Shown here: piece by piece, positions 1 to 11,010 of the stretch
Layout: the number at the start of each line of letters is the position of its first letter
Position numbering within the stretch: the first letter of the stretch is position 1
Assembly: GCA_034509735.1 (NCBI GenBank)
Contig: JACGWO010000010.1
Location: forward strand, 2,108,001-2,172,000
Source: Sesamum alatum
Taxonomy: Eukaryota; Streptophyta; Magnoliopsida; Lamiales; Pedaliaceae
Direction: 5' to 3'
Length of the DNA stretch: 64,000 nucleotides
The notes under the pieces: generated by a model
Told to the model about the DNA's origin: nothing
Databases searched by the model: none
Seen by the model: the letters and a program-made list of their open reading frames with translations, nothing else
Made by a program: the position numbers and the translations under genes

Positions 1-855
1 AACAAGATTAAAGAAAGCTTCCAGTTTTTCAGCGGTTTGAGACTTTTGTCGCATGAGATAATCCCAAATTCCCTACTACAGTCATCAACAATGGTAAGCA
101 TGTAATGGCATTCATTAAGGGAGTATTCCTTGTAAGGCCCCCATACATCAATGTGCATCAAATCAAAAGGTTCGTCAGATAGATTCTCACTTAATGTAAA
201 AGGAAGTCTACGTTGCTTAGTAAGAGGGTAGACATCACACACAACAGAATCAAAATCAGTAGACTTTATTACACTAATATGTTTCATTACATTGTAGAAA
301 GTGTGGCCAAACCTCCTATGCCACAACTTCTCTTCAGTAAAAGAATTACATGCAGTAAAAACAGAATGCAGAATAGTAGTCTCTTTCAATACATCAGAAT
401 TAAAGGATTCAGCGGTCCCAGAACATACAACCTTCCCTCTAGCCTAGCAACAACAATGATCCTCTTAATCTAAAGGTCCTGCAACATACAACAGTTTTTA
501 GAAAAATAAAAATGCATAGGAGAGTCCACAAACAATTTATTGATAGACAAGAGATTGTATTTAAAAGTAGGCATATACAACACATCTTTGAGCACCAAAT
601 TGTCAGATAAGTGCACTTTCCCTATTTGTTTAATTAATCTCTTCGTACCATCAGGCAGTTTAACATAGCATTGATGTTTAAGAGTTCTCAACAAGTGAAA
701 ATTAGCTCTATTAGTGCAGATGTGCGAGGTGGCTCCACTATCAATCACCCAACAATTAGAGTGCAAGGATTTTAGAGAGATAGAGCTCATACCTGCAAAA
801 TCCTCAAAATCATCATCTGCAAACTCCCTTGGTCCCTCAGATTCATCATACTCAA
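1..855 (-). pseudogene. Copia pol fragment: protease and start of integrase
   Basis: The protease stretch around 700-760 reads WVIDSGATSHIC, the aspartic protease site of Copia polyproteins. It continues through the typical LKDVLYMPTFKYNLLSINKL segment to about 473, where TAG stops the frame. The same frame then resumes as IKRIIVVARLEGRLYVL. Near 120-180 the integrase start reads FDLMHIDVWGPYKEYS. The stop means no full polyprotein is made from this copy. Reverse transcriptase and RNase H are not in the window. Confidence 0.85.
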
Positions 856-936
856 TTTGTTGATCTCAGCCTGTTCTTCCAAGAGGCGTCTGACTTCAGT
901 TCTGACCAGGTTTCTCAAGCTCCTGCTTGTTGATGG

Positions 937-1903
937 TCATGTTTCCTGAGGGTCGTAATCCGCCAGAGTCTGAGACACTGAAGGCTTCGACGGGGTGCTT
1001 CCATTTTTCTTCTTTTGCTCCATCATTGTTTTGTACCAGTTGGGATAGCCATGTAGCTTGAAACACCCAGCCTTGGTGTGGCCATTCCTTTTACAGTGTT
1101 CACAATACAGCTTGGACTTGTCCTCTGCTTCCCTCCTTCTGTCAGGGGTTCTCCCATAGTTCTGTCTCCCTCGCACATTCATTGCCTCCACCTGGAGGTT
1201 CGCCGGCGATCCCTCGTTGACCTCTCTCTGCCTCTCAACCCTCAGTATCATCGAGTAAGCTTTCCCCACTGTTGGCAGGGGTTCAAGCAAAAGAATCTGG
1301 TTGCGGACATGGTCGTAAGCCATGCTGAGTCCCATCAGAAACTGGACTAGCTAGCTTGATTGAGTTTGGGCCACCATTTGTCGACTAGCACCACAAGAGC
1401 AAGAGGGGATCGGATTGAGGCAGGCCAATTCGTCCCAGAGTTTCTTGAGCCTGGTAAAGTAGGCAGTACTGATTGATTTCCTTGGGTGGTGTTGCCAATT
1501 TCCTCTGGAGTTGGTAGAGGAGGCGACCATTACTTTCCCCAACCTACTCTCCAACTCGGTCCAGAGATCTTTGGCGGAGGTGGTGTAAATGAACGCCTCC
1601 ACTATATCTTTGTTGATAGAGTTCAGTAGCAGGAGACACCATATGGTCCACCTTTGCCACTGCTCAAATTCCTCATATCCTTCGTCTGGTCTCAGGATCC
1701 CTCCATCGACGAACCCTAATTTTGACTTTGCCCTCAATGTCAGACGGACTGCCCTGCGCCAGGTCAGGTAATTACTTCCCATTCAACGGAACAGAGACCA
1801 GGCTCATGCTTGGGTGGATCTCCATTTTGGAGCTTCAAGGCCTCTAGTTTTTTCCCCTTCTTGTTCGACATTTCTTTCTCTCCTTCCTCCTTTACCGCCA
1901 TGA
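937..1903 (-). pseudogene. Copia gag pseudogene (UBN2-like domain plus zinc knuckle)
   Basis: A likely start at 1872 begins MSNKKGKKLEALKLQNG and leads into LVSVPLNG; one extra base then shifts the frame to SNYLTWRRAVRLTLRAKSKL, the N-terminus of the retrotransposon gag (UBN2-type) domain. The domain runs to about 1354, where TAG interrupts QTQSS and LVQFLMG in the same frame. Downstream a CCHC knuckle is visible at about 1040-1110 (CEHCKRNGHTKAGCFKLHG). Gag would package element RNA; this copy cannot make it intact. Confidence 0.85.
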
Positions 1904-1987
1904 ACGGATCTCGAACAAAACAACAAAAGAAAATCAAATGATAAATGGTATAAAAGGAAAAATAGGATCAGAGACCATCAAAAGACG

Positions 1988-1999
1988 GCTCTAATACCA
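1988..1999 (-). other. Retrotransposon primer-binding site (initiator Met-tRNA type)
   Basis: The minus strand reads TGGTATTAGAGC directly next to the LTR end. It matches the 3' end of plant initiator Met-tRNA with one change (TGGTATCAGAGC expected), the usual primer of plant Copia elements. Confidence 0.8.
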
Positions 2000-2250
2000 T
2001 GTTCGAGGTTCAGGCGTAGAGGGTAAAATGCCATGGAAACGGATCTTGAGGGAATGGAACAAGATTTAACACAAGAACAAAAAGAAACAGTAAAGCATTA
2101 GATTTCTTGCTAGGGTTTTGAATACACGAATATTCCTGAACAATAAACTGGGGCCTCATTTAAATAGGGGCCTAGCAACCAACAAACCATAAGCCCAACT
2201 GACTACAACAAACTAACAACCTAACCAATTAACTGTTGTGGCCCTCAACA
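2000..2250 (-). repeat. 5' LTR of the Copia element
   Basis: It starts with TG next to the primer site; I place its outer end at CA 2250 because TGTT and AACA then bound it. A TATTTAAAT TATA-like box lies at 2156-2166 on the minus strand. The outer boundary is a best guess, since the partner LTR is not available. Confidence 0.55.
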
Positions 2251-3247
2251 AACTAACCGTCCAGCCCAATAACAAAAAATACCAGATAAATAATATAACA
2301 AAGTAAAAAAGCATTTCAACAAACACGCTTACATCTTTAAGCTTTAACAGTGTAATTATCCCCATTTTTTATTTACATGGTTACCGAGTTTGAATGAAAT
2401 CCTAGTTGTTTTCTTTTCCAATTGCTTTAGTAATTATGTATATATATATATATATATATTTGGCTATATATATGTTTTCATGTTCTTTTTTCTTGTTTTT
2501 TTTATAAGAAATGTCTATGAATTGTGTAGATCATATAATCATGCAATGACATATTTTTTTCAATATGTCGTGAAAAATAAGGGATATGAAGGAGTTTGTG
2601 TATTATGAAGTTGAGATAAGAGTTAGATTCTTTATTTTTAAAACAATTATTGTCCTGCTCTAGTGCTAACGGTGACTGCAATTTTATCTCCTAAGACGCG
2701 ACGACTTAAAATCTCAAAGTAGTAGCACAACAAACTTTGAGAAACGATGAACCAAATAATATTTTGGAACATTTTTAATAAAAGACAAAATGTTTCTATT
2801 GCTAACACTATGAAATTCTCTAAAATGCTTTTCAAGTTGATTAAATGAAAACTGAAAAAAAATGAGAGAACCTATTTATAGAAGTTGAAAATGTATCATT
2901 GAATGGAGTTGATTTCATCCAGATGAACACAACATTTTATCAAAGGACATACTATTTCATCGTTTCACTCAAAGGGTTTCCCGCAATGAACATATCATTT
3001 CAACCAAAGAATATACCACTTTAGTGATAGACACCTATTCGCTTGATTAGACACGACTAAATAATGATTGGACGCATCAACCACTATCATATATGTCACG
3101 AGTTTGTTACGCATCGAACATCGTAATATATCATTTGGATATTACAATTTAATTTGATCGAAATAAATTATAAATTAAATTTATTTTTTAATTTATCATT
3201 CACTATTTTCCAATAAAATACTAAACAAAGACAACAACAAAACTTAG
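2251..3247. other. AT-rich intergenic DNA
   Basis: I see no recognisable gene. It holds a TA microsatellite at 2437-2458 and otherwise unstructured AT-rich sequence; short open frames here lack any family signature. Confidence 0.6.
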
Positions 3248-3256
3248 TAAATTGGT

Positions 3257-3781
3257 GGGTCAATTGCAATTTTCGTCCTCTAATTATAGGTATTTGGCAT
3301 TTTGGTCCTTTAAGTTTCTAGGGTAGCAAAATAGTCTTTAATTTTTCAGTTATTGCACTTTTCATCCTGTAATTATAGGTATTTGGCATTTTGGTCCTTT
3401 AAGTTTCTAGAATAGCAAAATAGTCCTTTAACTTTTCAATTTTCGCAAATTTCGTCCTCTAGTCGCTGGATTTTTTAAAACTTGCCAGAATAATGGCACG
3501 CGATGAGGTTGATTGTCTTCTTGAGTGATACTACATTCAGACATTGCCCCTTCTTACGGCGAGTTTAAAAGCCACATGTGTGAATCGCGTATACCACATT
3601 CAGGCATTGGTTTTTCTTACGGCGAGTTTAAAAGCCTCACGTGTGAATCGCGTGCCATTATTCCGGCGAGTTTTCAAAATCCGGTGACCAGAGGAGTTAA
3701 AGACTATTTTGCTACACTAGAAATTTAAAGGACCAAAATGCCAAATGCCTATAATTACAGGACGAAAATTACAATTAACCC
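3257..3781. mobile_element. Mutator-like MITE, 525 bp, perfect 9-bp target duplication
   Basis: Its ends are inverted repeats of about 85 bp (GGGTCAATTGCAATTTTCGTCC left, the matching GGGTTAATTGTAATTTTCG on the other strand right). TAAATTGGT occurs at 3248-3256 and again at 3782-3790. The left repeat is itself duplicated in tandem (3258-3345 and 3346-3440), and an internal segment of about 70 bp is repeated at 3520-3590 and 3590-3655. No transposase. It sits just downstream of the stop codon of the bHLH pseudogene that ends at 3813. Confidence 0.9.
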
Positions 3782-3812
3782 TAAATTGGTAATAGGCATG
3801 AAATACATTGAT

Positions 3813-5502
3813 TTAATCGTCGCGCATGATAGCAGAACGAAGAACCCTGACAATTTCTTTGAGCGACACCGAGAATTCTTTCTCCATCTGCAGGGAAAGA
3901 TTAACAAGATCAATGTAATAAATTTGAAAATAACTATCAATTGATAATTAAAATTCATAACACGATCGATAAATTTCATTTGATTTTCTTTACAAACTAC
4001 AATAAAAGTTTGGGGAAAAAATGCAATTTGCCTCCCCTGTGTTAGCCAAAATGGTGCAAAAAAAACCCCCTGTGAAAAAAAAAAGCAGCAATTTACCCCC
4101 TTGTGTTTTTAGAAATGGTGCAAAAAACCCCCTAAAGGCTGTGGTGGGATGCACGCCGCTGACTGCGCGAATTTTTTACATACGATCAACGGTGCGTCGA
4201 TGGCAACCGGTTTGAGGGGAGCGACGGGGAGAAAGGGGAGCGATGGGGAGCGACGGGGGGGCGGGGGAGGCGGACGAAGTTGCGAAGGGGAAAGGCGATG
4301 GGGAGCGACGGGGGAGGGGGAAAGCGCGAGAAACCGAGACAGATCTGGCGGAGGCGGACGAGACCGAGACAAGATCTGGCGAGAAGGCGGGAGACGAAGG
4401 CGTTCAAACCGACGTTTTGAGGGAGCGGGATACGACAACCGCTGAGGGGCGTAAGCGCGCGGTTGCAGGGAAGGGAGACGAGGCGAGGCAGAGCGGTGGG
4501 GGGGAAGGGGAGGCGCAGTGGAGGCGAGGACGGAGTTGCGGGCAACGACGCGGCGGAAGGGGTGCAGACACGAATTGGCGTGGGTAGCAGATGGCCGGCG
4601 GCGGATGGGTCGGCGGACGGGGGAAGGCGTCTTATGGCGGGCGCAGTGGGGGCGGCGGAGCAGAAGATGAAGAAGAAAGGGGGAAAAAATATATTTTTTT
4701 AATATATATTATATATCAATAATATAATAAAATATAATATATACTATATAAATAAAAATAATATATAATATATATAACATTGAATTTATTAGATAAATAA
4801 TAATATAAAAAAATAATATTTTTAATAGTGAAAAATTAAGTAAAAATCGCGCAGTCAGCGCGTAGCATCCCACCACAGCCTTTAGGGGGTTTTTTTGCAC
4901 CATTTCTAAAAAAACAGAGGGGTAAATTGCTGTTTTTTTTTTCACAGGGGGGTTTTTTTGCACATTTTGACTAACACAGCGGGAGCAAATTGCATTTTTT
5001 CCCCTAAAAAGTTGCGTACCTCAGCAATAATTGTGATCTCGAAGGCATGATCATTTCCAAGTGTCAGGACACTAGTGCTAAAAATAGTTAGGTTGAGCTT
5101 GTCAACCTGAGCAACTAATCTTGCGACAACACCCTTGAGTTTAGCACACCAAATCCTGATGACGATTTGGTTGTCGCAGATTTTGACTTTAATTTCTGGT
5201 AGTGGCTGCTCTTTAGAGCAGTCATCTTTTTCATCAGACGATCCACTGCTTCAATGACCTGTGATTTCTTGACAAGCCCCACGGATTCAATTGTTTTCTT
5301 TGCTGCTTGTTCCTCCAACGCTCTCCCCTGGAGCTGGTTCAAGTAGTTGATATGGCATCCCAAAACACAAGTATTCAGACAATTAGTGTTTCTTTGAGCA
5401 ATTCGTTTGTAGAAATTCCAGACAAGATTTGTAGGATAATTACTAAATTAATGAAACCTGTTCAGCAACATTAATGGTCGACGAGGTTTCAAAGGAGTCC
5501 AT
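3813..5502 (-). pseudogene. bHLH subgroup IVa pseudogene, truncated type, interrupted by a transposon
   Basis: The last exon at 3813-3887 is intact and reads MEKEFSVSLKEIVRVLRSAIMRDD after a CAG acceptor, matching the final exon of the neighbouring bHLH genes. The preceding exon at about 5020-5383 gives VLGCHINYLNQLQGRALEEQ (end of helix 2), then a frameshift, then SKEQPLPEIKVKICDN and an ACT-like tail ending EITIIAE before GT. A start exon at 5458-5502 reads MDSFETSSTINVAEQ before GT. The basic region and helix 1 are missing, as in the short copies near 22.4 kb and 50.5 kb. The exon-3 acceptor AG appears lost. A 993-bp inverted-repeat element fills the last intron. Confidence 0.75.
4012..5004. 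mobile_element. Long-TIR Mutator-like element with GC-rich cargo
   Basis: Inverted repeats of about 160 bp (4012-4176 and 4843-5004) both begin GGGGAAAAAATGCAATTTGC. The interior 4190-4690 is strikingly GC- and purine-rich against AT-rich surroundings. A possible target duplication (TAAAAGTTT against TAAAAAGTT) is imperfect. Open frames in the cargo look low-complexity (Arg/Gly/Glu or Pro/Ser-rich) and I do not call them genes. The arrangement resembles a Pack-MULE. It lies in the last intron of a bHLH pseudogene. Confidence 0.75.
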
Positions 5503-5733
5503 GAAGAATATACGTGCGCCTTCTTCTTCTTCAAGATGAGGACCTGGAAGATTACGAGGAAATTAATGCAGCGAAAAGGTTAATTAAGGAATATTAATTG
5601 ATGTTCTCTCTGCAGCTTTTGATCAGGGAAAAGTAAAATACAAGTAATACTATACCAATATGAGTTGAGGTCGACGGAGTCGATTGCAGCCAGCACGAGT
5701 TTCTATATACTCCGTAAGAATGGAATGCCCCTC

Positions 5734-5741
5734 TTTATATA
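5734..5741 (-). promoter_or_regulatory. TATA box of the truncated bHLH pseudogene
   Basis: The minus strand reads TATATAAA about 235 bp upstream of the ATG at 5502. The 9-bp target duplication of the adjacent MITE (5738-5746) overlaps it. Confidence 0.5.
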
Positions 5742-5746
5742 GACAA

Positions 5747-5976
5747 GCGTTTGATACAATTTACTTTATGCCTGGTATTGTAAATGTGTAAATTATCTCT
5801 TTATGAAAAAAATTAATTTATCCCCTTGTTTAGGAGATAAATTGTTTCATTTATAAAAACACAGAGAGACAAATTATTCATTTTAAAAAACATAAGGAAA
5901 TAAATTATTATTTTATTTTTCATAAGGGGTAATTTGCTCATTTACAATATCAGAAGAATTGCTTGCATTTTTCCCC
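5747..5976. mobile_element. Mutator-like MITE, 230 bp, at a bHLH promoter
   Basis: TATAGACAA occurs at 5738-5746 and 5977-5985, a perfect 9-bp target duplication. The ends are a degenerate inverted repeat (GATATTGTAAATG with GGTATTGTAAATG; right end TTTTTCCCC). The inside repeats short blocks of the type GGTAATTTGC and CAAATTATTC. Confidence 0.85.
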
Positions 5977-5985
5977 TATAGACAA

Positions 5986-7856
5986 AAATGCGTTTCTGTA
6001 TAGTTTTATAATCAAGTACTATGTTGTCCTAATTAAATTACAGTGTACGAGGAAGCTATTATGATACTACTTTGTTGTATAATTTAAACAGTAATTAACT
6101 TCAACTGCACGTACTATTATTCATCCTAATTTGTTAAATTAGGACTTTCAACGGGCAGACAATATCCCAAATCTAAAACCCATTATTATATCTATTAGAG
6201 TTTATTTACTAAAATTTTTTATAGTTATAAATACATATTTATTGTTTCGAAAAATTATAAATACTCCTTAATCAGACCTCGATTTTTGGACGAGGTTTGT
6301 CCCTGGGAGCAGTGTTACAAGCCAGTATGTTTGGAAAAAATTACACCCATGTTTGGATTTCTACAAATGAATGAAATTATACAAATAAATATATAGAAAA
6401 TTTTTACCCGATGCTCATTATAAGCCAAACAAATAGACTTAAGAGTGGCAACTGATGTGTCATTCCGACTGGATGTTTTGATTTGAAAAAAATAATGATG
6501 GGCGAAATTTGCAAATACGAGAGTAAAATTATCAAAATAGAACCAATATTGTACTAAATGCCCCTAATATTGTACTAAATGTGTAAATAAAGTGTAAATT
6601 ACATGATTAAATTAAAAACCGAAAAGTTACTGGATAAAAAAGTGTTAACGACCTGTAGTTATATGATTAAAAATGTAATTCTAGTTTCTTATTTCTTTAT
6701 TTTATAAATGTAATCATTGATTTAAAAGAAATCGATGTGTTGAATTTGTATTTAATTTAAATATATTGAATAGTATAGTAATAAATCATATTTTTTTTAA
6801 AAAAAAATCCCTCAATTGTAGCCACAAGCGTGTCTTCAGTTCTAAAATAGGGGTTAAATATATTTTGCACCATACATGAAGTGCATTTACCTCTCTAAAC
6901 TATAAAATATAACAAAATACCACTCATGATATGCACTAATTTTTTAAGATGAAAATGCCCTTATTATTTACACCTCTAAAATATATCTATTACAATCATT
7001 TTCCTAAAACATAATTTGAATTAAAATTTTATTTCAAATAAATTTTGTCCAAAAATTATTATTTTTGTAGTAGTATCGAATCTGTATAAACTCTATAAAT
7101 TTACAATTCTTCTATTTTTTATATAACTGTTCAAAAATTTACATAGATTTTGTTTGTTGTTATATATTAAACTTTTTTAAAAAATAAATTATCAGTACAA
7201 TTTTAAAATATTACATCAAGTACATATATATATATATATGCACTGTAAATAAACAATCCATAATATAATTAATCTATGATATTCTATAATTTTTTGAGTA
7301 ATGATTTGTATATTTTAATCTGCATGCATGTAATTGGATAATTTTTTTTTAAAGTTATATAACATACTTTGTTATAAAACTATATACATTATGTATTTAC
7401 ACATAGTTACATGTATTTTTTAACTAAATAATTTACTTCGTAAAAAATTATTTGCATATATTGAGCTTTAATAATTCATAAAAAGCTATAAATCTCAAAT
7501 ATTATTTTGTAAAAAAAATTAATTAAGAATGATATTTTTGTTCTGTGGATGCTAAATTATTTTGTGGAATCTTTTATTATCTTTAATACATTAAAAAATT
7601 AAATACAACTATATGCATAGTTTATTTGTGCAAAATATATTTATCTGTTTAAAAAATATGTGGACAACTCAGATTCCAACAGCTTTGCAGCATAATCCAG
7701 ATTGTCACCATCCACAACTCGAATCTGATAAGACTGATTTATTAGATTCACGTTGTAAATGCGCAGATGGCTCTATATTATTTATGACAAGGTGATGTGT
7801 CACAAAGTAAAATATTAATACATTTATATAATTTAGTATTTCATAGCATGTGGTAC
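5986..7856. other. AT-rich intergenic DNA
   Basis: There is no gene I can support. It contains TA-rich microsatellites (7220-7240) and fragments of GGTAAATTGC-type repeats near 6850-6960. Confidence 0.5.
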
Positions 7857-8306
7857 GCTACAAAAAACAAATATAATATTAATGATAAAATATTCTAAAA
7901 TTGTCACTAAAAATATATATGAAGTGATAATAATTTTTTATCTTGTCACTACATAATTACTAGTGGCAATAATTGTGTATAAAGTTGTCACTAAATACAA
8001 TTAGTGATACATTTATAGTGAAAATTTAGTTACAACACAATATAGTAACAACAATTATTTGTTGTCATTAGGTTGTCACTATACATGAGCCACTAATTGT
8101 ATTTAGTGACAACTTTATGTATATTTTTTTGTTACTAATTCATACTAATAATAATTTTTACAAAATAATGCTAATTATTAAAATCATAAAATTCATTATT
8201 GTGACAAAATACATATTCTTGTCACTAAATATATATATATTAGTGACAATATTAAAATTGCCGCTTGATTTTTTTTGTCAGTAACCTTGTATTTTTTTTT
8301 GTAGTG
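7857..8306. mobile_element. CACTA-type MITE, inverted copy 1
   Basis: The left end CTACAAAAAACA and right end TTTTTTGTAGTG are degenerate CACTA-type termini. The interior is built from repeated GTCACTAA and TTAGTGACAA blocks. It is related in inverted orientation to the element at 8494-8922. Confidence 0.65.
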
Positions 8307-8493
8307 GTTGTTCATTACGTAAAACAAATTTATAATATTTAATAATCTATATATACTATTATATAATTAAAAAATAATTTTTAATATTTTAATTTTATAA
8401 CCTGTCATTTTTTATAATATTTATTTATTTTTATTAATTTTATTTTCTCTCTCTTCTCAATTTTTACATTCCTTTTTTCTCTCTCATTTTTCT

Positions 8494-8922
8494 CACTACA
8501 AGAAAATCGAAGATTGGCAAAAAAAAATCAAGTGACAATTTTAATATTGTCACTAATTATATATATTTAATGACAAGAATGTTTATTTGTCACAATAATG
8601 AATTTTATAATTTTAATAATTACTATTATTTTGTAAAAATTATTTTAGTGACAAAAAGATGTTCACAAAATTGTCACTAAATACAATTAGTGACTCATGT
8701 ATAGTGACAACAAATAATTGTTATCACTATATTGTGTTGTCACTATAGATGGGTCACTAATTGTATTTAGTGACAACTTTATACACAATTTTTGTCACTA
8801 ATAATTATAAGATGACAAGATAAAAAAAAAAAAAATTGTCACTTAATATATATTTTTAGTGATAACTTTAAAATTGTCATTTTATATTTTTTTGTCACTA
8901 ATATCATATATTTCTTGTAGTA
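8494..8922. mobile_element. CACTA-type MITE, inverted copy 2
   Basis: It begins CACTACAAGAAAAT and ends TTTCTTGTAGTA. Internal TTAGTGACAA/TTGTCACTAA blocks match 7857-8306 on the opposite strand, so the pair forms an inverted repeat about 1 kb across. Confidence 0.75.
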
Positions 8923-9399
8923 TTTTCAATATTTTCTTATATATTTTTTATTTAATTAATATTCAAATTCTGATTTAAAGGTAAATTTATTTGAAAAATC
9001 TTAATTTCATAAAAAGTTTTAGGACGTTTAAATTCTACTTTCAAGTGGATATTTATTTATTGTTGTAGTAGTTTAATGTTGTCTTTCAAATGAATAATTA
9101 AAGACTTGGTATTTTCATGTCTGCACATGAGCACATGCATTGTCTTGATTAGCGGACATATAGTCACGCGTGAGCCCTAGTGGGTACCCTGTTCATCAGA
9201 ATACTAGGTTTTATGATATTTTGGCTGTGAAAGTTTGTTTTACTAGTTGTTCTTTTTCATTTTTTGAAGATTACATTAAAGTTTCGCACGTAGGGATGTC
9301 AACCTCATAGCAAATGTTAATCACGATTGAGCAACGGTTATATATAATTATTTTACAGGCGAGGTAAAATATATATATATATATATATATATTTTGAAG

Positions 9400-9612
9400 T
9401 ACAAGTAATGAAATATTATTAAATATTGAAACTAATCCATTAAATATCAATTATACCCTGATCAATAATCTAAACAACACCTACTGATTACAGTAGAAAG
9501 ACCTACACTACTATACAATAAAATAGTATTCCACGCATTTGGTGGGGTTCAAACCCATGACCTCTAAGGCTATGAAGTCTCAACTTTGCCAACTGAACTA
9601 GCTAGGCATCAT
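9400..9612 (-). mobile_element. tRNA-derived SINE, degraded
   Basis: On the minus strand the head reads TAGCTAGTTCAGTTGGCAAAG (A-box-like) followed by GGGTTTGAACCCC (B-box-like), and the body contains AGTAGGTGTTGTTTA, shared with the SINE at 55525-55761. The tail is degraded into TA repeats. Confidence 0.65.
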
Positions 9613-9639
9613 TCGTCGATGTCGAAATACTTGCTACAG

Positions 9640-9816
9640 TTGAAAATTGTGGCAAATATTTTAGCAGTAGGTAAAACCATAATAAATGTTGATTAACCTT
9701 AGTCAAAGATTAGGTTTTCGCATTGATTTATCTGACTGTGGTAGATAATATTGATTTATTATGATTTGTTAAGTTGTAGTGATATATAGTGTAGAAATAA
9801 TCAATTTTTTGTAGTA
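9640..9816. mobile_element. CACTA-type MITE remnant (right half)
   Basis: It ends TTTTTTGTAGTA and matches the right half of the 41565-41873 element, including the stretch GATAATATTGATTTAT. The left end is missing. Confidence 0.55.
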
Positions 9817-10162
9817 AAAATTGATGATTATATTAACTTTAAAGAAAACATATATTAAATTTATCTATAACTAGTGATATTTTTGTATAGAAGAAGAAAA
9901 ATAAAAGACACTTTTCTAATAAGGTTAAAGTATATCTGCAGTAGATGTAATTAAAAAAATGGATTTTAGTTCGAGGGAGTAAATTTCATTTAATATTTTT
10001 AACTTCCATTTAGTTCTTAAAAATAAAATAATATTTAAGTCAGTATGTTTTCAAGGAATAGTATAGATGGATACTGCAAAGAAATACTTGGAGAAAGAGA
10101 ATATTTTCTACGCTATATAGATAGCAATTGAGAATTAATAGTGTTGTAGGATTATGCTTTTT

Positions 10163-10748
10163 GGGCATGTTTAGTACTCCAAGAGCATATTTACTATTGG
10201 GATAGAATTAACATAGCAAATATTAATTTGTGTTATTGTTTGGTATTAGACCATTAAGGACTATCTTTTCCTTTGTTTACTTTTCACAACAACCTTCAGA
10301 TAAAAGTGGAGTTAAATGCGATTATACATTTATTGGTATGTACAGAAAGATTTATTATTAGGTTCATTTATAATTTTGCCCATAAATAAAACAAAAAAAG
10401 TCGAATCACCTCTCTCAATCGTGAGCTTGACTAGTAGTCAAAAAAGGAGTTTGTTGTGCATTAATTGCACTGACATGGTAGGTGGTAAATTAGCAAAATC
10501 CAAAGGGCATAATCATCTCACATTAAATAAAATGAAGGGCAAAAATGACAAGAAAAAGCAATCCGACATCTACAGTAAATGCCCATCTTATAATCAAGGC
10601 CAAAAGTGCCTTGATTCTAATCAAGCATTTTGAGTGAGAAATCAAAGGCTGACCCAAAAACTCACAGGGCAAACATTTAGCTAGTAAACAAACTACTATG
10701 ACCTATTAACAAGAATATTCATGTTAATCAGCTATAGTAAACATGCCC
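10163..10748. mobile_element. PIF/Harbinger-like MITE, 586 bp
   Basis: The termini GGGCATGTTTAGTA and TATAGTAAACATGCCC are inverted repeats. The flanking triplets (TTT, TAA) do not match, so the duplication is unproven. An open frame of 105 codons (10316-10633, plus) inside has no recognisable motif. Confidence 0.6.
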
Positions 10749-11010
10749 TAAAAGCATAATTACAGCTACACCTCTTGAGGAATGATAGTGTAATATTTTT
10801 CAGGAGTTATTAGTGTAAGTTTTGCCTTTGAATAGGGGTTGTAGTTGTAATACAATTATAACCTCATAGAGTGTAGCTGTAATTGGCTAACCTTAAGGGG
10901 TATTTGTATATTTGATCTAATCTTAAGAGGTGTGTGTATTTTAATCTAGCTTTAAGGGGTGTTTGTGTATTTTTGTCTAATATTAAGGGGTGTCACTATA
11001 ATTTATCCTA
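10749..11010. repeat. Short degenerate tandem repeat
   Basis: From about 10895 the phrase CTTAAGGGGTGTTTGTGTAT recurs three to four times at about 33-bp spacing. Nothing coding is seen. Confidence 0.5.

Larger units (their letters stand above)
1..2250 (-). mobile_element. Copia-type LTR retrotransposon, 5' part, broken
   Basis: Read on the minus strand this is LTR, primer-binding site, gag with a zinc knuckle, the DSGA protease site and the start of integrase, which is the Copia order. The rest lies beyond the left edge of the window. The copy is dead: gag carries a frameshift near 1780 and an in-frame TAG at 1351-1353, and pol carries a TAG at 470-472. The target duplication cannot be checked because the other LTR is outside the window. 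Confidence 0.9.

Noticed and set aside
4109..4702. Arg/Gly/Glu- and Pro/Ser-rich frames
   Set aside because: Low-complexity reading of GC-rich transposon cargo; both strands are equally open.
10316..10633. 105-codon open frame as a gene
   Set aside because: It lies inside an inverted-repeat element, shows no motif, and its Lys-rich composition fits the AT-rich DNA.
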